This document shows positions 1-12,954 of a DNA stretch of 64,000 nt, piece by piece. The DNA comes from Cellulosilyticum sp. I15G10I2 (GTDB taxonomy: Bacteria > Bacillota > Clostridia > Lachnospirales > Cellulosilyticaceae), in NCBI RefSeq assembly GCF_900095725.1, contig NZ_FMMP01000009.1:124001-188000 (forward strand). The letters run 5' to 3'. A model generated the notes under the pieces. It worked only from the letters and a program-made list of their open reading frames with translations. It ran no database searches and was not told the DNA's origin. The number at the start of each line of letters is the position of its first letter. The stretch's first letter is position 1. A program made the translations under genes and the position numbers.

Positions 1-904
<904 letters not shown>

Positions 905-911
905 TTATAAA

Positions 912-1781
912 TTATTTGAGTGCCTCGGCCCCGCCTACAATCTCTGATAGTTCTTGCGTGATAGCTGCTTGTCTCGCTCTATTGTACTGAATGTTCAACT
1001 TTTCCATAATTTCTTCTGCATTTTCAGTTGCAGAATCCATCGCTGTCATTCTTGCACCTTGCTCACTTGCACTCGCTTCTACCAGACCACCATATATTAC
1101 GTCTGCTACATATCTTGGAATAACGTATCCAAGCACAGCTTCTGCTGATGGTTCGTAAACTAAAAGATCATTTGGCAGTCCGTCTTCTCTAGTTTCTTCA
1201 CTCTTTATACTTTCTATATCTATTGGCAAAATGCGAATCATAGTAGGCTCTTGCTGAATAGAAGATTTAAAACCTGTATAAGCCAGATATACTTCTCCAA
1301 CTTCACCTTTAATAAACTTATCTATTGCGTAATCAGCAATTTCTTTTGCCACTTTATAGGTAGGCTCTTCTGATATACCTAAAATTTCTTTAAAAACATT
1401 ATAACCTTTTGCTTTAAACAGCTCTTTGCCTCTTTTTCCAACTACAACTAAGTGAGCTTTTTGCTCATCTTTTATATGTTTCATAACTACTTTACAAATA
1501 TTTGCATTATAGCCTCCGCAAAGCCCTCTGTCTGCTGAAAGGGTTATATAGAGTGCCTTATCAGATTCATTTGGCTTTAAAAAAGGAGATCCTATACCAT
1601 TTGCATTTTTAGCTATTGACTGCATGGTTGTAAGCATTTTATTAAAAAAAGGTCTTGTTTTAAGTGCAGCTTCCTTGCTTTTATGAAGCTTTGATGTTGC
1701 TACAAGGTTCATGGCACTCGTAATTTTCTTGGTGCTGTCTATGCTTCGTATTCGCCCTTTAATATCTTGTAAAGACGCCAT
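912..1781 (-). CDS. atpG: F-type ATP synthase subunit gamma
   Basis: Central rotor shaft of F1, transmitting c-ring rotation to the alpha/beta hexamer. The 289 residues have the usual family length. The N-terminus MASLQDIKGRIRSID and the C-terminal helix with RQAAITQELSEIVGGAEAL are the hallmark ends of the gamma coiled coil, and the DRGLCGGYN motif lies near residue 85. It sits between atpA (21 nt upstream) and atpD in the standard order. Confidence 0.98.
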   Translation of the reverse strand: MASLQDIKGRIRSIDSTKKITSAMNLVATSKLHKSKEAALKTRPFFNKMLTTMQSIAKNANGIGSPFLKPNESDKALYITLSADRGLCGGYNANICKVVMKHIKDEQKAHLVVVGKRGKELFKAKGYNVFKEILGISEEPTYKVAKEIADYAIDKFIKGEVGEVYLAYTGFKSSIQQEPTMIRILPIDIESIKSEETREDGLPNDLLVYEPSAEAVLGYVIPRYVADVIYGGLVEASASEQGARMTAMDSATENAEEIMEKLNIQYNRARQAAITQELSEIVGGAEALK

Positions 1782-1802
1782 TTATCGCACCCTCTCTGTT
1801 AA

Positions 1803-3314
1803 TTAGTTTGCTTTAAATCCTTGTTTGAATTCCACAACAATATTTTTAAGTTTTTCTTCCAGATCTTTTGTAATACCTTCTTTTTTAACAAGCTCTGCAA
1901 GAATCTCTGGATACTTCGTATCAACAAATTCAACTAATTCACTTTGGAATCTAACAACTTCCGCTACTGGTATATCTAAAAGATATTTTCTAGTTGCAGC
2001 GTATAATATAACGATTTGATGTGCAACACTAAGCGGTGCATATTGCGCCTGCTTAAGCACTTCCATAATACGCTCTCCTTGCATAAGCGCATTTTGAGTC
2101 GCAGTATCAAGGTCTGATCCAAATTGTGCAAAGGATGCCAGTGAACGGTACTGCGCAAGTTCAACACGGATAGGCCCTGCAATTTGTTTCATCGCTTTAA
2201 TCTGAGCAGCGCCTCCAACACGAGATACCGAAAGACCCGGGTTAACCGCTGGCCTTACCCCTGCGTTGAAGAGTTCTGTCTCTAAGAAGATTTGTCCATC
2301 TGTAATAGAAATAACGTTTGTTGGAATATAAGCTGAGATATCTCCAGCTTGTGTTTCAATAATCGGTAAGGCTGTAATAGATCCGCCGCCTCTTTCGTCT
2401 GAAAGCTTTGCAGCTCTTTCTAGAAGACGAGAGTGCAAGTAGAATACATCCCCTGGATAGGCTTCACGACCTGGTGGTCTTCTAAGAAGAAGGGCCATAG
2501 TACGAAAAGCTACTGCATGTTTAGATAGATCATCATAAACAATAAGTACATCCTTACCATTTTCCATCCATTCTTCACCTATTGCAACCCCTGCATAAGG
2601 TGCAATATATTGAAGAGGTGCAAGCTCACTTGCTGTAGATACAACAACTGTTGTATAGCTCATCGCATCATTTTTTTCAAGCGTACTTACAATTTGTGCT
2701 ACTGTAGAAGCTTTTTGTCCAATAGCAACATAAATACATAATACATCTTTACCCTTTTGGTTAATGATCGTATCTATTGCAAGTGCTGTTTTACCAGTTT
2801 GTCTATCTCCGATTATAAGCTCTCTTTGTCCACGTCCAATAGGAACCATTGCATCAATGGCTTTAAGCCCTGTTTGAAGTGGTGTATCTACTGATTTTCT
2901 TTCAATAACCCCTGGTGCTATACGTTCAACTCTTCTAAATTTATCTGTGTTAATAGGGCCTTTACCATCTATTGGCTGACCAAGGGCATTAACAACACGT
3001 CCCATAAGCGCATCGCCTACTGGAACCTCTACAACACGACCAGTTGATTTCACTGTGTCGCCTTCTTTAATATTTTGATCTGAACCTAAAAGAACAACTC
3101 CAATATTGTCTTCTTCTAGGTTAAGTACCATACCATAAACACTGCCCGGAAACTCAAGTAACTCTCCTGCCATTGCTTTTTGTAAGCCATGGATACGTGC
3201 AATACCATCACCTACAGTAATAACAGTTCCTACCTCAGCTATTTCCAGGTGCGCTGTATAGTTTTTAATCTGCTCTTTAATAATGCTGCTTATTTCTTCT
3301 GGTCTCAGATTCAT
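1803..3314 (-). CDS. atpA: F-type ATP synthase subunit alpha
   Basis: Non-catalytic nucleotide-binding subunit of F1. The P-loop GDRQTGKT lies at residues 169-176 of a 503-residue protein. I start at the ATG read as [10 protein letters not shown] because an AAAGGGGTG ribosome binding site sits about 12 nt before it. The upstream in-frame start (MHRKGC) would overlap the atpH stop and leave no ribosome binding site. The atpH stop lies 19 nt upstream. Confidence 0.98.
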   Translation of the reverse strand: MNLRPEEISSIIKEQIKNYTAHLEIAEVGTVITVGDGIARIHGLQKAMAGELLEFPGSVYGMVLNLEEDNIGVVLLGSDQNIKEGDTVKSTGRVVEVPVGDALMGRVVNALGQPIDGKGPINTDKFRRVERIAPGVIERKSVDTPLQTGLKAIDAMVPIGRGQRELIIGDRQTGKTALAIDTIINQKGKDVLCIYVAIGQKASTVAQIVSTLEKNDAMSYTTVVVSTASELAPLQYIAPYAGVAIGEEWMENGKDVLIVYDDLSKHAVAFRTMALLLRRPPGREAYPGDVFYLHSRLLERAAKLSDERGGGSITALPIIETQAGDISAYIPTNVISITDGQIFLETELFNAGVRPAVNPGLSVSRVGGAAQIKAMKQIAGPIRVELAQYRSLASFAQFGSDLDTATQNALMQGERIMEVLKQAQYAPLSVAHQIVILYAATRKYLLDIPVAEVVRFQSELVEFVDTKYPEILAELVKKEGITKDLEEKLKNIVVEFKQGFKAN

Positions 3315-3333
3315 TAACTTATTACACCCCTTT

Positions 3334-3879
3334 CTATGCAAGTTTAAGCTCAGTTAACTGCTTCTTTAATGTTTGCATTTTACCTTTAATACTTGCATCT
3401 ACAACTTTATCTCCAACTCTAATAACAAGTCCTGCTATAATAGACGCATCTATCACAGTGTCAAGCTCTATTTGAGTCTTTGTACTATTTTCTAACTGTG
3501 TTTTAATTGCTTCTAACTGACTTTCCTGAAGAGCTACAGCCGAAGTTACTGTTGCTTTTAAAATACCTTTGTGATTTTTTACCATCTGCAAAAATGCTTC
3601 AAAAATATTAAGCAAAAATTCTTGCCTGCTCTTTTTAACGGTAAGTATCATAAGTCCAACAAGTGCTGGTGATACCTGATCAACAAATATTTTTTCTATG
3701 AGGGAAAGTTTCTCATCTACAGTTACTTTTTTACTTTGAAGTATTACTTCAAAATTGGGCTCTTCGCGAAACAGATTTACAATAAGCTCCGCTTCTTTTA
3801 CATAATCTTCTATCCTATTATCCGAAATAGCTAGGTCAAATAGGGCAGTAGCATATCTTTTAATAGCTAGCTGAGCCAC
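3334..3879 (-). CDS. atpH: F-type ATP synthase subunit delta
   Basis: Peripheral stalk subunit linking subunit b to the top of F1 (the OSCP homologue). The 181 residues match the family. The N-terminus [17 protein letters not shown] and the C-terminal region [25 protein letters not shown] are family signatures. Its start overlaps the atpF stop by 13 nt, which suggests translational coupling. Confidence 0.96.
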   Translation of the reverse strand: MAQLAIKRYATALFDLAISDNRIEDYVKEAELIVNLFREEPNFEVILQSKKVTVDEKLSLIEKIFVDQVSPALVGLMILTVKKSRQEFLLNIFEAFLQMVKNHKGILKATVTSAVALQESQLEAIKTQLENSTKTQIELDTVIDASIIAGLVIRVGDKVVDASIKGKMQTLKKQLTELKLA

Positions 3880-4421
3880 TGTACATCCCCCACTTCTTTT
3901 ATAATTTCGTCAATTAGAGCATTATGTTTTGTTTCATCTATAGAGGCACTCACAAACTTGCTGGCCATAATAGTTGATATTTCTATCATTTCTTTTTTAA
4001 GATCATCTTTAACACGTTCTTGCTCAAGTTTGATGTCACTTAATGCTTTTTGTTTAATATTTTCTGCTTCTTCTCTTGCAGCTTTGATGATTTCTTCTTC
4101 TCTTATAAGTGCCTTTGCCCTTGTATCTTTTAAGATTTGGTTAGCTTCATCTTTAATATTTTTAAGCTTCGCTTCATAATCAGCCTTTAATTCTATTGCA
4201 CTTGCTTTTTGACTTGCAGCGTCACTTATAGTCTGTGCGATAGTATTTTTTCTTTTATCTAAAAACTCCGTTACGGGCTTAAATAAAAGTCTATAAAGAA
4301 TCCATATGATCACAAAAAGTGATATCCATATAACTCCTAAATCCCAAAGTAAAGCCATATCAAACCCGATAATTTTACTTGGCTCTGTGGCAGATAATAA
4401 TGTAATAAATGATGTATTCAA
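3867..4421 (-). CDS. atpF: F-type ATP synthase subunit b
   Basis: Peripheral stalk subunit. The 184-residue protein has a hydrophobic N-terminal segment at about residues 22-48 (MALLWDLGVIWISLFVIIW) followed by FLDKRKNTIAQTISDA and a long charged, alanine-rich coiled coil. That is the standard b architecture. Only one b-type gene is present, so this is a homodimeric b and not a b/b' pair. It is preceded by AAGGAGGG. Confidence 0.96.
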   Translation of the reverse strand: MNTSFITLLSATEPSKIIGFDMALLWDLGVIWISLFVIIWILYRLLFKPVTEFLDKRKNTIAQTISDAASQKASAIELKADYEAKLKNIKDEANQILKDTRAKALIREEEIIKAAREEAENIKQKALSDIKLEQERVKDDLKKEMIEISTIMASKFVSASIDETKHNALIDEIIKEVGDVQWLS

Positions 4422-4461
4422 AGGGAAGCACCCTCCTTTCTATACTAGTAGTGCTTTTTAA

Positions 4462-4782
<321 letters not shown>

Positions 4783-4790
4783 TTAGTTTA

Positions 4791-6606
<1,816 letters not shown>

Positions 6607-6661
6607 CTACGTACACTCCTTTCTGTATTAAAATATATATGCAATGAGCTTAGAAAAGCTC

Positions 6662-7039
6662 TTATTGCCGCATTGATTTCTTCAAAAAAAGCTGCATATA
6701 TGCTGCCACTTTCATAGAGATAAGACCTAAAAACACACCTAAAATATGAATACCAGGTTCGAGTACCGCAATAAATAATACTGCACCAGTAAGAAGATAT
6801 CTTAGCATGTAATGGGCTGTAGCATAGTTCTTTGCTTTAATCTCTTCCATAACAACTGCTTTATTAAATGTGATTTCCATAAGCTTAAATTTAATAAGGG
6901 AAAATAGCAGTCCAATGAATACTCCTTTAGTCCAGCTCCATGAATCACCAACTACTAACATGCCTATAGTATATGCTATTAAGGAAAATGCTATCATACT
7001 AAGTGGTATAAAGTTTTTCTTAATAAAAGTCATACTCAT
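6662..7039 (-). CDS. atpI: ATP synthase subunit I (c-ring assembly factor)
   Basis: A 125-residue membrane protein with four predicted helices, placed immediately before atpB. Its size, hydrophobicity and position match the ATP synthase I family, whose members help assemble Na+-type c rings. It overlaps the preceding small gene by 4 nt, consistent with translational coupling. The start follows GGGGGGAG. The assignment rests on position and topology more than on single motifs. Confidence 0.85.
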   Translation of the reverse strand: MSMTFIKKNFIPLSMIAFSLIAYTIGMLVVGDSWSWTKGVFIGLLFSLIKFKLMEITFNKAVVMEEIKAKNYATAHYMLRYLLTGAVLFIAVLEPGIHILGVFLGLISMKVAAYMQLFLKKSMRQ

Positions 7040-7260
7040 TTGTCTCCCCCCTTCTTAATCTCTTTGCCTACGATATAAAACAAATTTCTAAATGCGCCGC
7101 CCACACCTAAAATGATAAGCACAATAGTAAGCCACGGCTCAGTATTCATCTTGTTATCCAAAAAAACTCCTAATAATGTACATAATAAAATAGGTGTAAC
7201 CATAGAGATCCCCAACTGCGACACTAACATCAAAGAACGTGCCCAACTGCTATTTTTCAT
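7036..7260 (-). CDS. atpZ: AtpZ/AtpI-family small membrane protein
   Basis: A 74-residue protein with two transmembrane helices (about residues 12-33 and 43-63) and a basic C-terminus, first in the atp cluster. Small AtpZ-type proteins of this shape precede atpI in many Firmicutes operons; roles in Mg2+/Ca2+ transport or c-ring assembly have been proposed for the family. It starts after AGGAGGCAG and is preceded by 139 nt separating it from wecB. Family assignment is fairly secure, function is not. Confidence 0.8.
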   Translation of the reverse strand: MKNSSWARSLMLVSQLGISMVTPILLCTLLGVFLDNKMNTEPWLTIVLIILGVGGAFRNLFYIVGKEIKKGGDK

Positions 7261-7399
7261 TGCTCTGCCTCCTATGATAGTTCCCCATGTTATTTTAACT
7301 CATTGCGCATATATAATTCTACAAAAATTTTGTTTTTTGGTAAATTTTTAACATATTCCTACAAAAAAATCTAAATTTAACGACAAACTTCTCTATTTT

Positions 7400-8554
7400 T
7401 TACTTGTAACAATAATCCTCTGGTCTTTCATTCCTTTTCTTAAAATGATAAAGGATCGCTTCCACTATTCTCCTTGAAGCTTCTCCATCACCAAATGGAT
7501 TCTTAGCTTGTGCCATTTGACTATAAAGGTTCTTATCCATCAGCAGCTCTTTTGTAAGCTTATAAATAGTATCTTTTTCTACACCTGCTAGCTTTAAAGT
7601 CCCAGCTTCAATACCTTCTGGTCTTTCTGTTACATTTCTTAGTACGAGTACTGGTTTCCCAAGAGACGGTACTTCTTCCTGAAGTCCACCTGAGTCTGTA
7701 AGCACAAGGTAAGAACGCCTCATTAAATTATGCATATCTTTGATATCTAAAGGTTCCACTAAATGTACCCTAGGCACATCTCCTAGTATACTGTCTACTA
7801 CTTCTCGTACTGCAGGATTTTTATGCACTGCATAAACAACTTCTACATCCGCGTGTTCAAGAACTACCTGACGAACAGCCTCACATATATTTCTTAGAGG
7901 CTCTCCTAAATTTTCTCTTCTATGGGCCGTCATTGTAATAACTCTGCGTTTAGCATAGTCAATATCATTTAGTTCCCCTACAGAAAACATATAATCTTGT
8001 TCTATTGTTGTTTTAAGGGCATCAATAACTGTATTGCCTGTAATAAATATACTTTCTTCTTCTACCGCTTCATTAAGCAAATTTTGTTTTGCAAGAGGTG
8101 TCGGAGAAAAGTGCAGATTGGCAAGTGATCCTGTAAGTTTTCTATTCATTTCTTCTGGAAAAGGCTCATATCTGTTAAAAGTCCTAAGACCTGCTTCTAC
8201 ATGTCCAACCGGTATTTGTTTATAAAATGCTGCAAGTGCTGCTACAAAAGAAGTGGTAGTATCTCCATGAACAAGTACAATATCTGGCTTAGCCTGATCT
8301 AGTACTTCTTCTAATCCCTTTAAAACTCTAACAGTAATCTCTGTTAGAGTTTGTCTTTGCTTCATAATATCTAAATCGTAATGTGCTTCGAGTTTAAATA
8401 TATCAAGTACCTGATCTAACATTTCTCTATGTTGTGCCGTTACACAAACTATGCTCTCTATTGCTTCACTTTTTTCTAATTCTTTAACTAGAGGCGCCAT
8501 TTTAACAGCTTCCGGTCTAGTACCAAATATACTCATTACTTTTATTTTATTCAT
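7400..8554 (-). CDS. wecB: UDP-N-acetylglucosamine 2-epimerase (non-hydrolysing)
   Basis: Interconverts UDP-GlcNAc and UDP-ManNAc for cell-wall polymers such as teichoic acid linkage units. The 384-residue protein has the family N-terminus MSIFGTRPEAVKMAPLV, the VHGDTTTSF and HVEAGLRT segments, and the C-terminal TDSGGLQEEVPSLGKPVL nucleotide-binding loop. The start read as MNKIKVMS follows AAGGAGT at 9 nt; the longer frame lacks a ribosome binding site. In many clostridia wecB lies between tagO and atp; here tagO is far away on the other strand. Confidence 0.95.
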   Translation of the reverse strand: MNKIKVMSIFGTRPEAVKMAPLVKELEKSEAIESIVCVTAQHREMLDQVLDIFKLEAHYDLDIMKQRQTLTEITVRVLKGLEEVLDQAKPDIVLVHGDTTTSFVAALAAFYKQIPVGHVEAGLRTFNRYEPFPEEMNRKLTGSLANLHFSPTPLAKQNLLNEAVEEESIFITGNTVIDALKTTIEQDYMFSVGELNDIDYAKRRVITMTAHRRENLGEPLRNICEAVRQVVLEHADVEVVYAVHKNPAVREVVDSILGDVPRVHLVEPLDIKDMHNLMRRSYLVLTDSGGLQEEVPSLGKPVLVLRNVTERPEGIEAGTLKLAGVEKDTIYKLTKELLMDKNLYSQMAQAKNPFGDGEASRRIVEAILYHFKKRNERPEDYCYK

Positions 8555-8657
8555 TAGATGATTACTCCTTGATATTGAAAATATTCGCACATTATATGCT
8601 TATAATATGACTAAATAGTATAAAGATTATACTGTAAAAGAACTATTGCATTAAAGA

Positions 8658-9719
8658 TTATTTTCCAATCCTACTCTTTACGATATCTTCATCTACAGCT
8701 AAAACTACTCTGTTTTTTCCCTTTATCTTGCCTCTAATTAAGGCATTATCAGCTGCCCTTACAGCCTGATGCGGATCATCTGCCATATCTGGATAGGTAC
8801 ATACCCCCAGCGTTACTGTAACAGGAATGTCAACATCATAAGTCAGCTGAATATAATATACTGCTTGTCTAAATTCTTCTAGAATATGTATAGCCTCTTC
8901 TATAGGAACAGGAATAAGGATGACAAATTCATCGCCTCCATATCTTACAACTTCTCCGCCATACTCCTTTACAGAACCTTTTGCGAGTTGTGAAATAGCT
9001 TTAAGCACCGTATCTCCTTTAAGATGTCCTAATATATCATTAACCTGTTTGAAGTTGTCGGTATCTATAACTGCTACAGTCATAACACTTTTAGCATGAT
9101 AAACTTTATCAAGCGCTTTTTGAAGATGCCGCCTGTTGTAGGCTCCTGTTAAAGGGTCTGTCTGAGATTCTTTAGAAACGCTCTGCAGTAATCTTGAATT
9201 TTGTGCATTAATAGAAATAAATACAGTAAGCGTTTCAAAAAATGCAATGGTGTTATCTGTAAAAAAGTTAGGTTCTTCGTGTTCTAATACTAAGGCTCCA
9301 AAAATACTATTATCATTAAAGTTTTTAAGCGGGACAGCTAGTCTTGAAAGCGGGACATTAATACAGTCAATTAGTGGGCTGACTATTTCCTCTTTTTCAA
9401 ATGTATATGAACCTTTTAAATCTCTCAAAGCACTTGGAATCTCCATTACTTTAATTGCTCTAAAATCATTTTGCAGCTCTACACTTCTAAAATAAACTTT
9501 ATAGTCTCGTTCCTGAGCTATCCATAGATAACAGGTTGTAACGCCCATTACACCCATCAGCATATCTGTTAATATAGCCATAAGCTGCCTGAAAGAGCTT
9601 ATATTTACAGCTTCTTTCATAATTTCGCCTAGCAGCCACAACATGCCTCTTTGTTGTTGTAGTTGTATTTCTAAGTGTTCTATTTCAAATTGTTTTTGCT
9701 CTGAAAGTCCACTATCCAT
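8658..9719 (-). CDS. GAF-GGDEF protein, putative diguanylate cyclase
   Basis: Probably makes cyclic di-GMP. The 353-residue soluble protein has a GAF-like sensory region (about residues 35-175), a linker, then a GGDEF domain beginning TDPLTGAYNRR near 187. The catalytic motif is intact: RYGGDEF, with GGDEF at 261-265. No RxxD inhibitory site is evident just before the motif (EYGGEVV there), so product inhibition may be absent. It is a single gene flanked by short gaps. The GAF ligand cannot be deduced. An HD-GYP protein at the other end of the window is a candidate for the opposing activity. Confidence 0.9.
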   Translation of the reverse strand: MDSGLSEQKQFEIEHLEIQLQQQRGMLWLLGEIMKEAVNISSFRQLMAILTDMLMGVMGVTTCYLWIAQERDYKVYFRSVELQNDFRAIKVMEIPSALRDLKGSYTFEKEEIVSPLIDCINVPLSRLAVPLKNFNDNSIFGALVLEHEEPNFFTDNTIAFFETLTVFISINAQNSRLLQSVSKESQTDPLTGAYNRRHLQKALDKVYHAKSVMTVAVIDTDNFKQVNDILGHLKGDTVLKAISQLAKGSVKEYGGEVVRYGGDEFVILIPVPIEEAIHILEEFRQAVYYIQLTYDVDIPVTVTLGVCTYPDMADDPHQAVRAADNALIRGKIKGKNRVVLAVDEDIVKSRIGK

Positions 9720-9900
9720 TTCGCCATCCCCCCTTTAAGGAAAACTATGCTTCTTAAATCCCTGTATCAACTATAAATAAAGCCTGTTATAAGTATCAGT
9801 TTAAACATGGCACTTCTTCTATTCTTATAGTACTAATTTATACTAAATTGACAATAAAATCAAATATTATATAAAAAAACTTATAATCTTCTGTTTAAAA

Positions 9901-12291
9901 CTACCTTGTTTCCAAGATACGCTTAGATATATTGACTGTTTCCATCGCATCTTTTGCATAAAAATCTGCACCAACATAATTTGCGAGTTCTTCTGTAAGT
10001 ACAGCACCACCTACAATAACTTTAACTTTAGGACATTCTTCTCTGAGCCTCGTTATAGTTTCTTTCATACTGCTGACAGTTGTAGTCATAAGTGCACTAA
10101 GTCCAACTATTTTAATGTGATGCTTTTTAACTGCATCAACTATTTTTTCAGATGGTACATCTTTCCCAAGGTCTAATACTTCAAAATTATAATTTTCCAT
10201 AATAACTTTTACAATATTTTTACCAATATCATGTATATCTCCATAAACTGTAGCAAGAACAATCTTGGTTTTAACAAGGGCATGTTCAGTATTACTTTTT
10301 ATAAGTTCTGTCTGAAGTTTTTCAAAAGACTTTTTAGCAGCTTCCGCTGACCTTATAAGTTGTGGCAAATAAATACTTTGGCTTTCATACAAGTTCCCAA
10401 CTTCATTAAGTGCGGGCACAATATAATTTTCTATAACTTCTAATGGCTGCATAGATTTTAAATAATCACCTGTAATAAGTTTTGCCTCTTCTTTAAGCCC
10501 GCTTTTAATTGCTTGCTTTAAATCGCTGCCACTAGCAGCTGATATTTGTTCTTGATTTTTAGACTGATTATTTTTTTCATCACTATAATTATCTGTATAC
10601 TGTGTTGAGCCTTTATCTTTTCCACTAAGAACCCTATAGGCATTAATAGTTTCTACCATCCCTGTGTCTCCTGGATTCATAATCGGTGCATCAAGTCCTT
10701 GCATAAGCGCCATAGCAAGCATGGTTTTATTGATAAGCGGCCTATTAGGCAGTCCAAAAGATACATTACTTACCCCTAGAACTGTCTTCACTCCAAGTTT
10801 TTCTTTTACAAGTCTAACTGCTCTTAGGGTTTCAAAGACAAGTTCCTGCTGCGCTGATGCAGTGACTACGAGACAGTCTATTAATATATCTTGTTTAGGT
10901 ATTCCAAGCTCTAATGCTCTTTGAACAATTTTTTCTGCTACCGCAAGTCTCTCTTCGGCTGACTCTGGAATACCCTTTTCATCTAATGTAAGCCCAAGTA
11001 CACACGCCCCATATTTCTTAGCAATGGGGAGTATTGTCTCTAAACTTTCTTTTTTACCATTTACAGAATTAATTATCGGCTTGCCATTATAGATTCTTGC
11101 GGCTGCTTCTAAAGCTTTCACATTTGAAGAATCTATTTGAAGGGGCAGGTTAATAACTGACTGCACCTCAATAACAGCTTGTCTTAACATACCGACCTCG
11201 TCAATGTCTGGAAGCCCCATATTCACATCTAATAGATGAGCCCCTTGTTCTTCCTGTACAATAGCTTCTCTAAGGACGTAATCCATATCGCCATTTCTAA
11301 GTGCTGCCTGCAAAAGTTTTTTACCTGTTGGATTAAGTCTCTCTCCTATAATAACCACATCATCAAAAAACACCGTATTTGAGTGACTGCATACGCCAGT
11401 TATTTCTTTTTTAACAGGTATAGTATAAATAGATCCCGCAATTTGGTTCACCATTTTTTCTATATATTCACAAGTTGTCCCGCAACAACCTCCAAGTACG
11501 CTTACACCGCTATCCGCAAATGCTTTCATATAAGATGCAAATTCATCTGATGTAATATCATATCGAGCGGTGCCTTCTTTCATTACCGGAAGTCCTGCAT
11601 TCGGCTGTACCATAACAGGTATCGATGCAAACTTTAACACCTTATCTACAATAGGTTTAAGTTGCTTGGGTCCTAAAGAACAGTTTATACCAAGCGCCGA
11701 AACGCCAAGGCCTTCAAGTGTAAGCACCATAGCTTCTATACTCGTCCCAAAGAATGTACGTCCATTCTCTTCAAAACTCATGGTGCAAAATATTGGTAAT
11801 GTTGTATGCTCTTTTGCTGCAAGTATCGCAGCCTTCAGTTCATATAAATCCGTAAAAGTTTCAAATAAAATAACATCACAGCCTGCTTGTTCTCCTGCTA
11901 TTACTTGTTCTTTAAACACTTCATAAACTTCTTCAAATGATACATCACCAACAGGCTGTAGTACTTTACCACTAGGGCCTACATCTAATGCAATATATCT
12001 TTCATCAAAATCTGTTCTTGCATTTTTTGCAAGCTCAATAGCTTTTGTAATAACTTGTTCTACAGTATAGGAGGTATTATTCATTTTATAGCGATTAGCT
12101 CCAAAAGTATTGGTTGTTATAAAATGTGCGCCAGCTTCTAAGTATTCTCTATGAATACTTTCTATTGCATGGGGATGCGTAAAGTTATAACTTTCTGGCA
12201 GCTCTCCGAGCTTTAAACCTTTGTTTTGGAGAACCGTCCCCATCGCACCATCAAAAAACAGATGCTTTTTACCTAGAACATTACAAACCAC
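9901..12291 (-). CDS. metH: Cobalamin-dependent methionine synthase, core without reactivation domain
   Basis: Transfers a methyl group from methyl-tetrahydrofolate through cobalamin to homocysteine. The 796 residues contain a homocysteine-binding barrel (1-290) with zinc ligands C204, C269 and C270, a pterin-binding barrel (about 315-565), a Ser/Asn/Gln-rich linker near 575-600, a cobalamin cap, and a B12-binding domain with D685-I-H687-D-I-G690. The C-terminal reactivation domain of E. coli-type MetH is missing; the next gene upstream supplies it and overlaps by 11 nt. The start is a GTG 6 nt after GAGGAG. Confidence 0.95.
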   Translation of the reverse strand: MVCNVLGKKHLFFDGAMGTVLQNKGLKLGELPESYNFTHPHAIESIHREYLEAGAHFITTNTFGANRYKMNNTSYTVEQVITKAIELAKNARTDFDERYIALDVGPSGKVLQPVGDVSFEEVYEVFKEQVIAGEQAGCDVILFETFTDLYELKAAILAAKEHTTLPIFCTMSFEENGRTFFGTSIEAMVLTLEGLGVSALGINCSLGPKQLKPIVDKVLKFASIPVMVQPNAGLPVMKEGTARYDITSDEFASYMKAFADSGVSVLGGCCGTTCEYIEKMVNQIAGSIYTIPVKKEITGVCSHSNTVFFDDVVIIGERLNPTGKKLLQAALRNGDMDYVLREAIVQEEQGAHLLDVNMGLPDIDEVGMLRQAVIEVQSVINLPLQIDSSNVKALEAAARIYNGKPIINSVNGKKESLETILPIAKKYGACVLGLTLDEKGIPESAEERLAVAEKIVQRALELGIPKQDILIDCLVVTASAQQELVFETLRAVRLVKEKLGVKTVLGVSNVSFGLPNRPLINKTMLAMALMQGLDAPIMNPGDTGMVETINAYRVLSGKDKGSTQYTDNYSDEKNNQSKNQEQISAASGSDLKQAIKSGLKEEAKLITGDYLKSMQPLEVIENYIVPALNEVGNLYESQSIYLPQLIRSAEAAKKSFEKLQTELIKSNTEHALVKTKIVLATVYGDIHDIGKNIVKVIMENYNFEVLDLGKDVPSEKIVDAVKKHHIKIVGLSALMTTTVSSMKETITRLREECPKVKVIVGGAVLTEELANYVGADFYAKDAMETVNISKRILETR

Positions 12292-12952
12292 ATTTATCTC
12301 CTCTTTTCTTATATAAACATACTTCTTTTAAATTACATAACTTGCAGCTTTTCATTCTGCTTTCTTTTTGATCTGATACACCAATTAAGGCTGTTATGGA
12401 TTTAGTCGGAATAAGCATATTCGTTTTAGTAAGGCTGATCCCAATTCTTTTTGAAGCATCTAATAGATCAATAAGACTTTGCTGAACCTCTAAAGGAACA
12501 TCTCCATAACCTGGACTAAATCTCATCGTGAGAAATTCACCTTCTTTAAGCGTCTTTATGATTTCACTTTCAAGCTCATCACAAGCACGCTCTACGCATA
12601 CCGATGCACACGCATCCAAAATAAGTGCATCCAGCATATCTATTTTTTGTCTTAAGGCAATCTGCCTGTCTGCTTCTTGTCCCAATGTTACAGCAAGTAT
12701 ATAACATTTTTTGCTATTTGCAAATAACCTTAATAAATCCTTACTTATAATCTTAAAGTGCGTATTTTCAAACGAAACGCCTTCTGCATCCAGATAGATA
12801 GGTAAAACCTTATAGACACTCTTTACTCCGCCTATTTTCTCAAGCTTATCATATGTATGTCTTATTTTTTCAATAATATCATCATTTGACTTATTTTTAG
12901 GGGTTTGAATATAGCGTAGCGCCTCTTGTATCATTAAATCAGAAATCTTCAT
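12281..12952 (-). CDS. MetH reactivation-domain protein (stand-alone)
   Basis: A 223-residue protein resembling the C-terminal S-adenosylmethionine-binding activation domain of MetH (region MRFSPGYGDVPLEVQQSL). It lies between metF and the MetH core that lacks this domain, so it very likely reductively remethylates cob(II)alamin on that enzyme. The tail carries four cysteines in C-x2-C-x5-C-x8-C spacing (CKLCNLKEVC...KC), which suggests a bound metal or Fe-S cluster. Overlap with metH suggests coupled translation. Confidence 0.88.
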   Translation of the reverse strand: MKISDLMIQEALRYIQTPKNKSNDDIIEKIRHTYDKLEKIGGVKSVYKVLPIYLDAEGVSFENTHFKIISKDLLRLFANSKKCYILAVTLGQEADRQIALRQKIDMLDALILDACASVCVERACDELESEIIKTLKEGEFLTMRFSPGYGDVPLEVQQSLIDLLDASKRIGISLTKTNMLIPTKSITALIGVSDQKESRMKSCKLCNLKEVCLYKKRGDKCGL

Positions 12953-12954
12953 TT

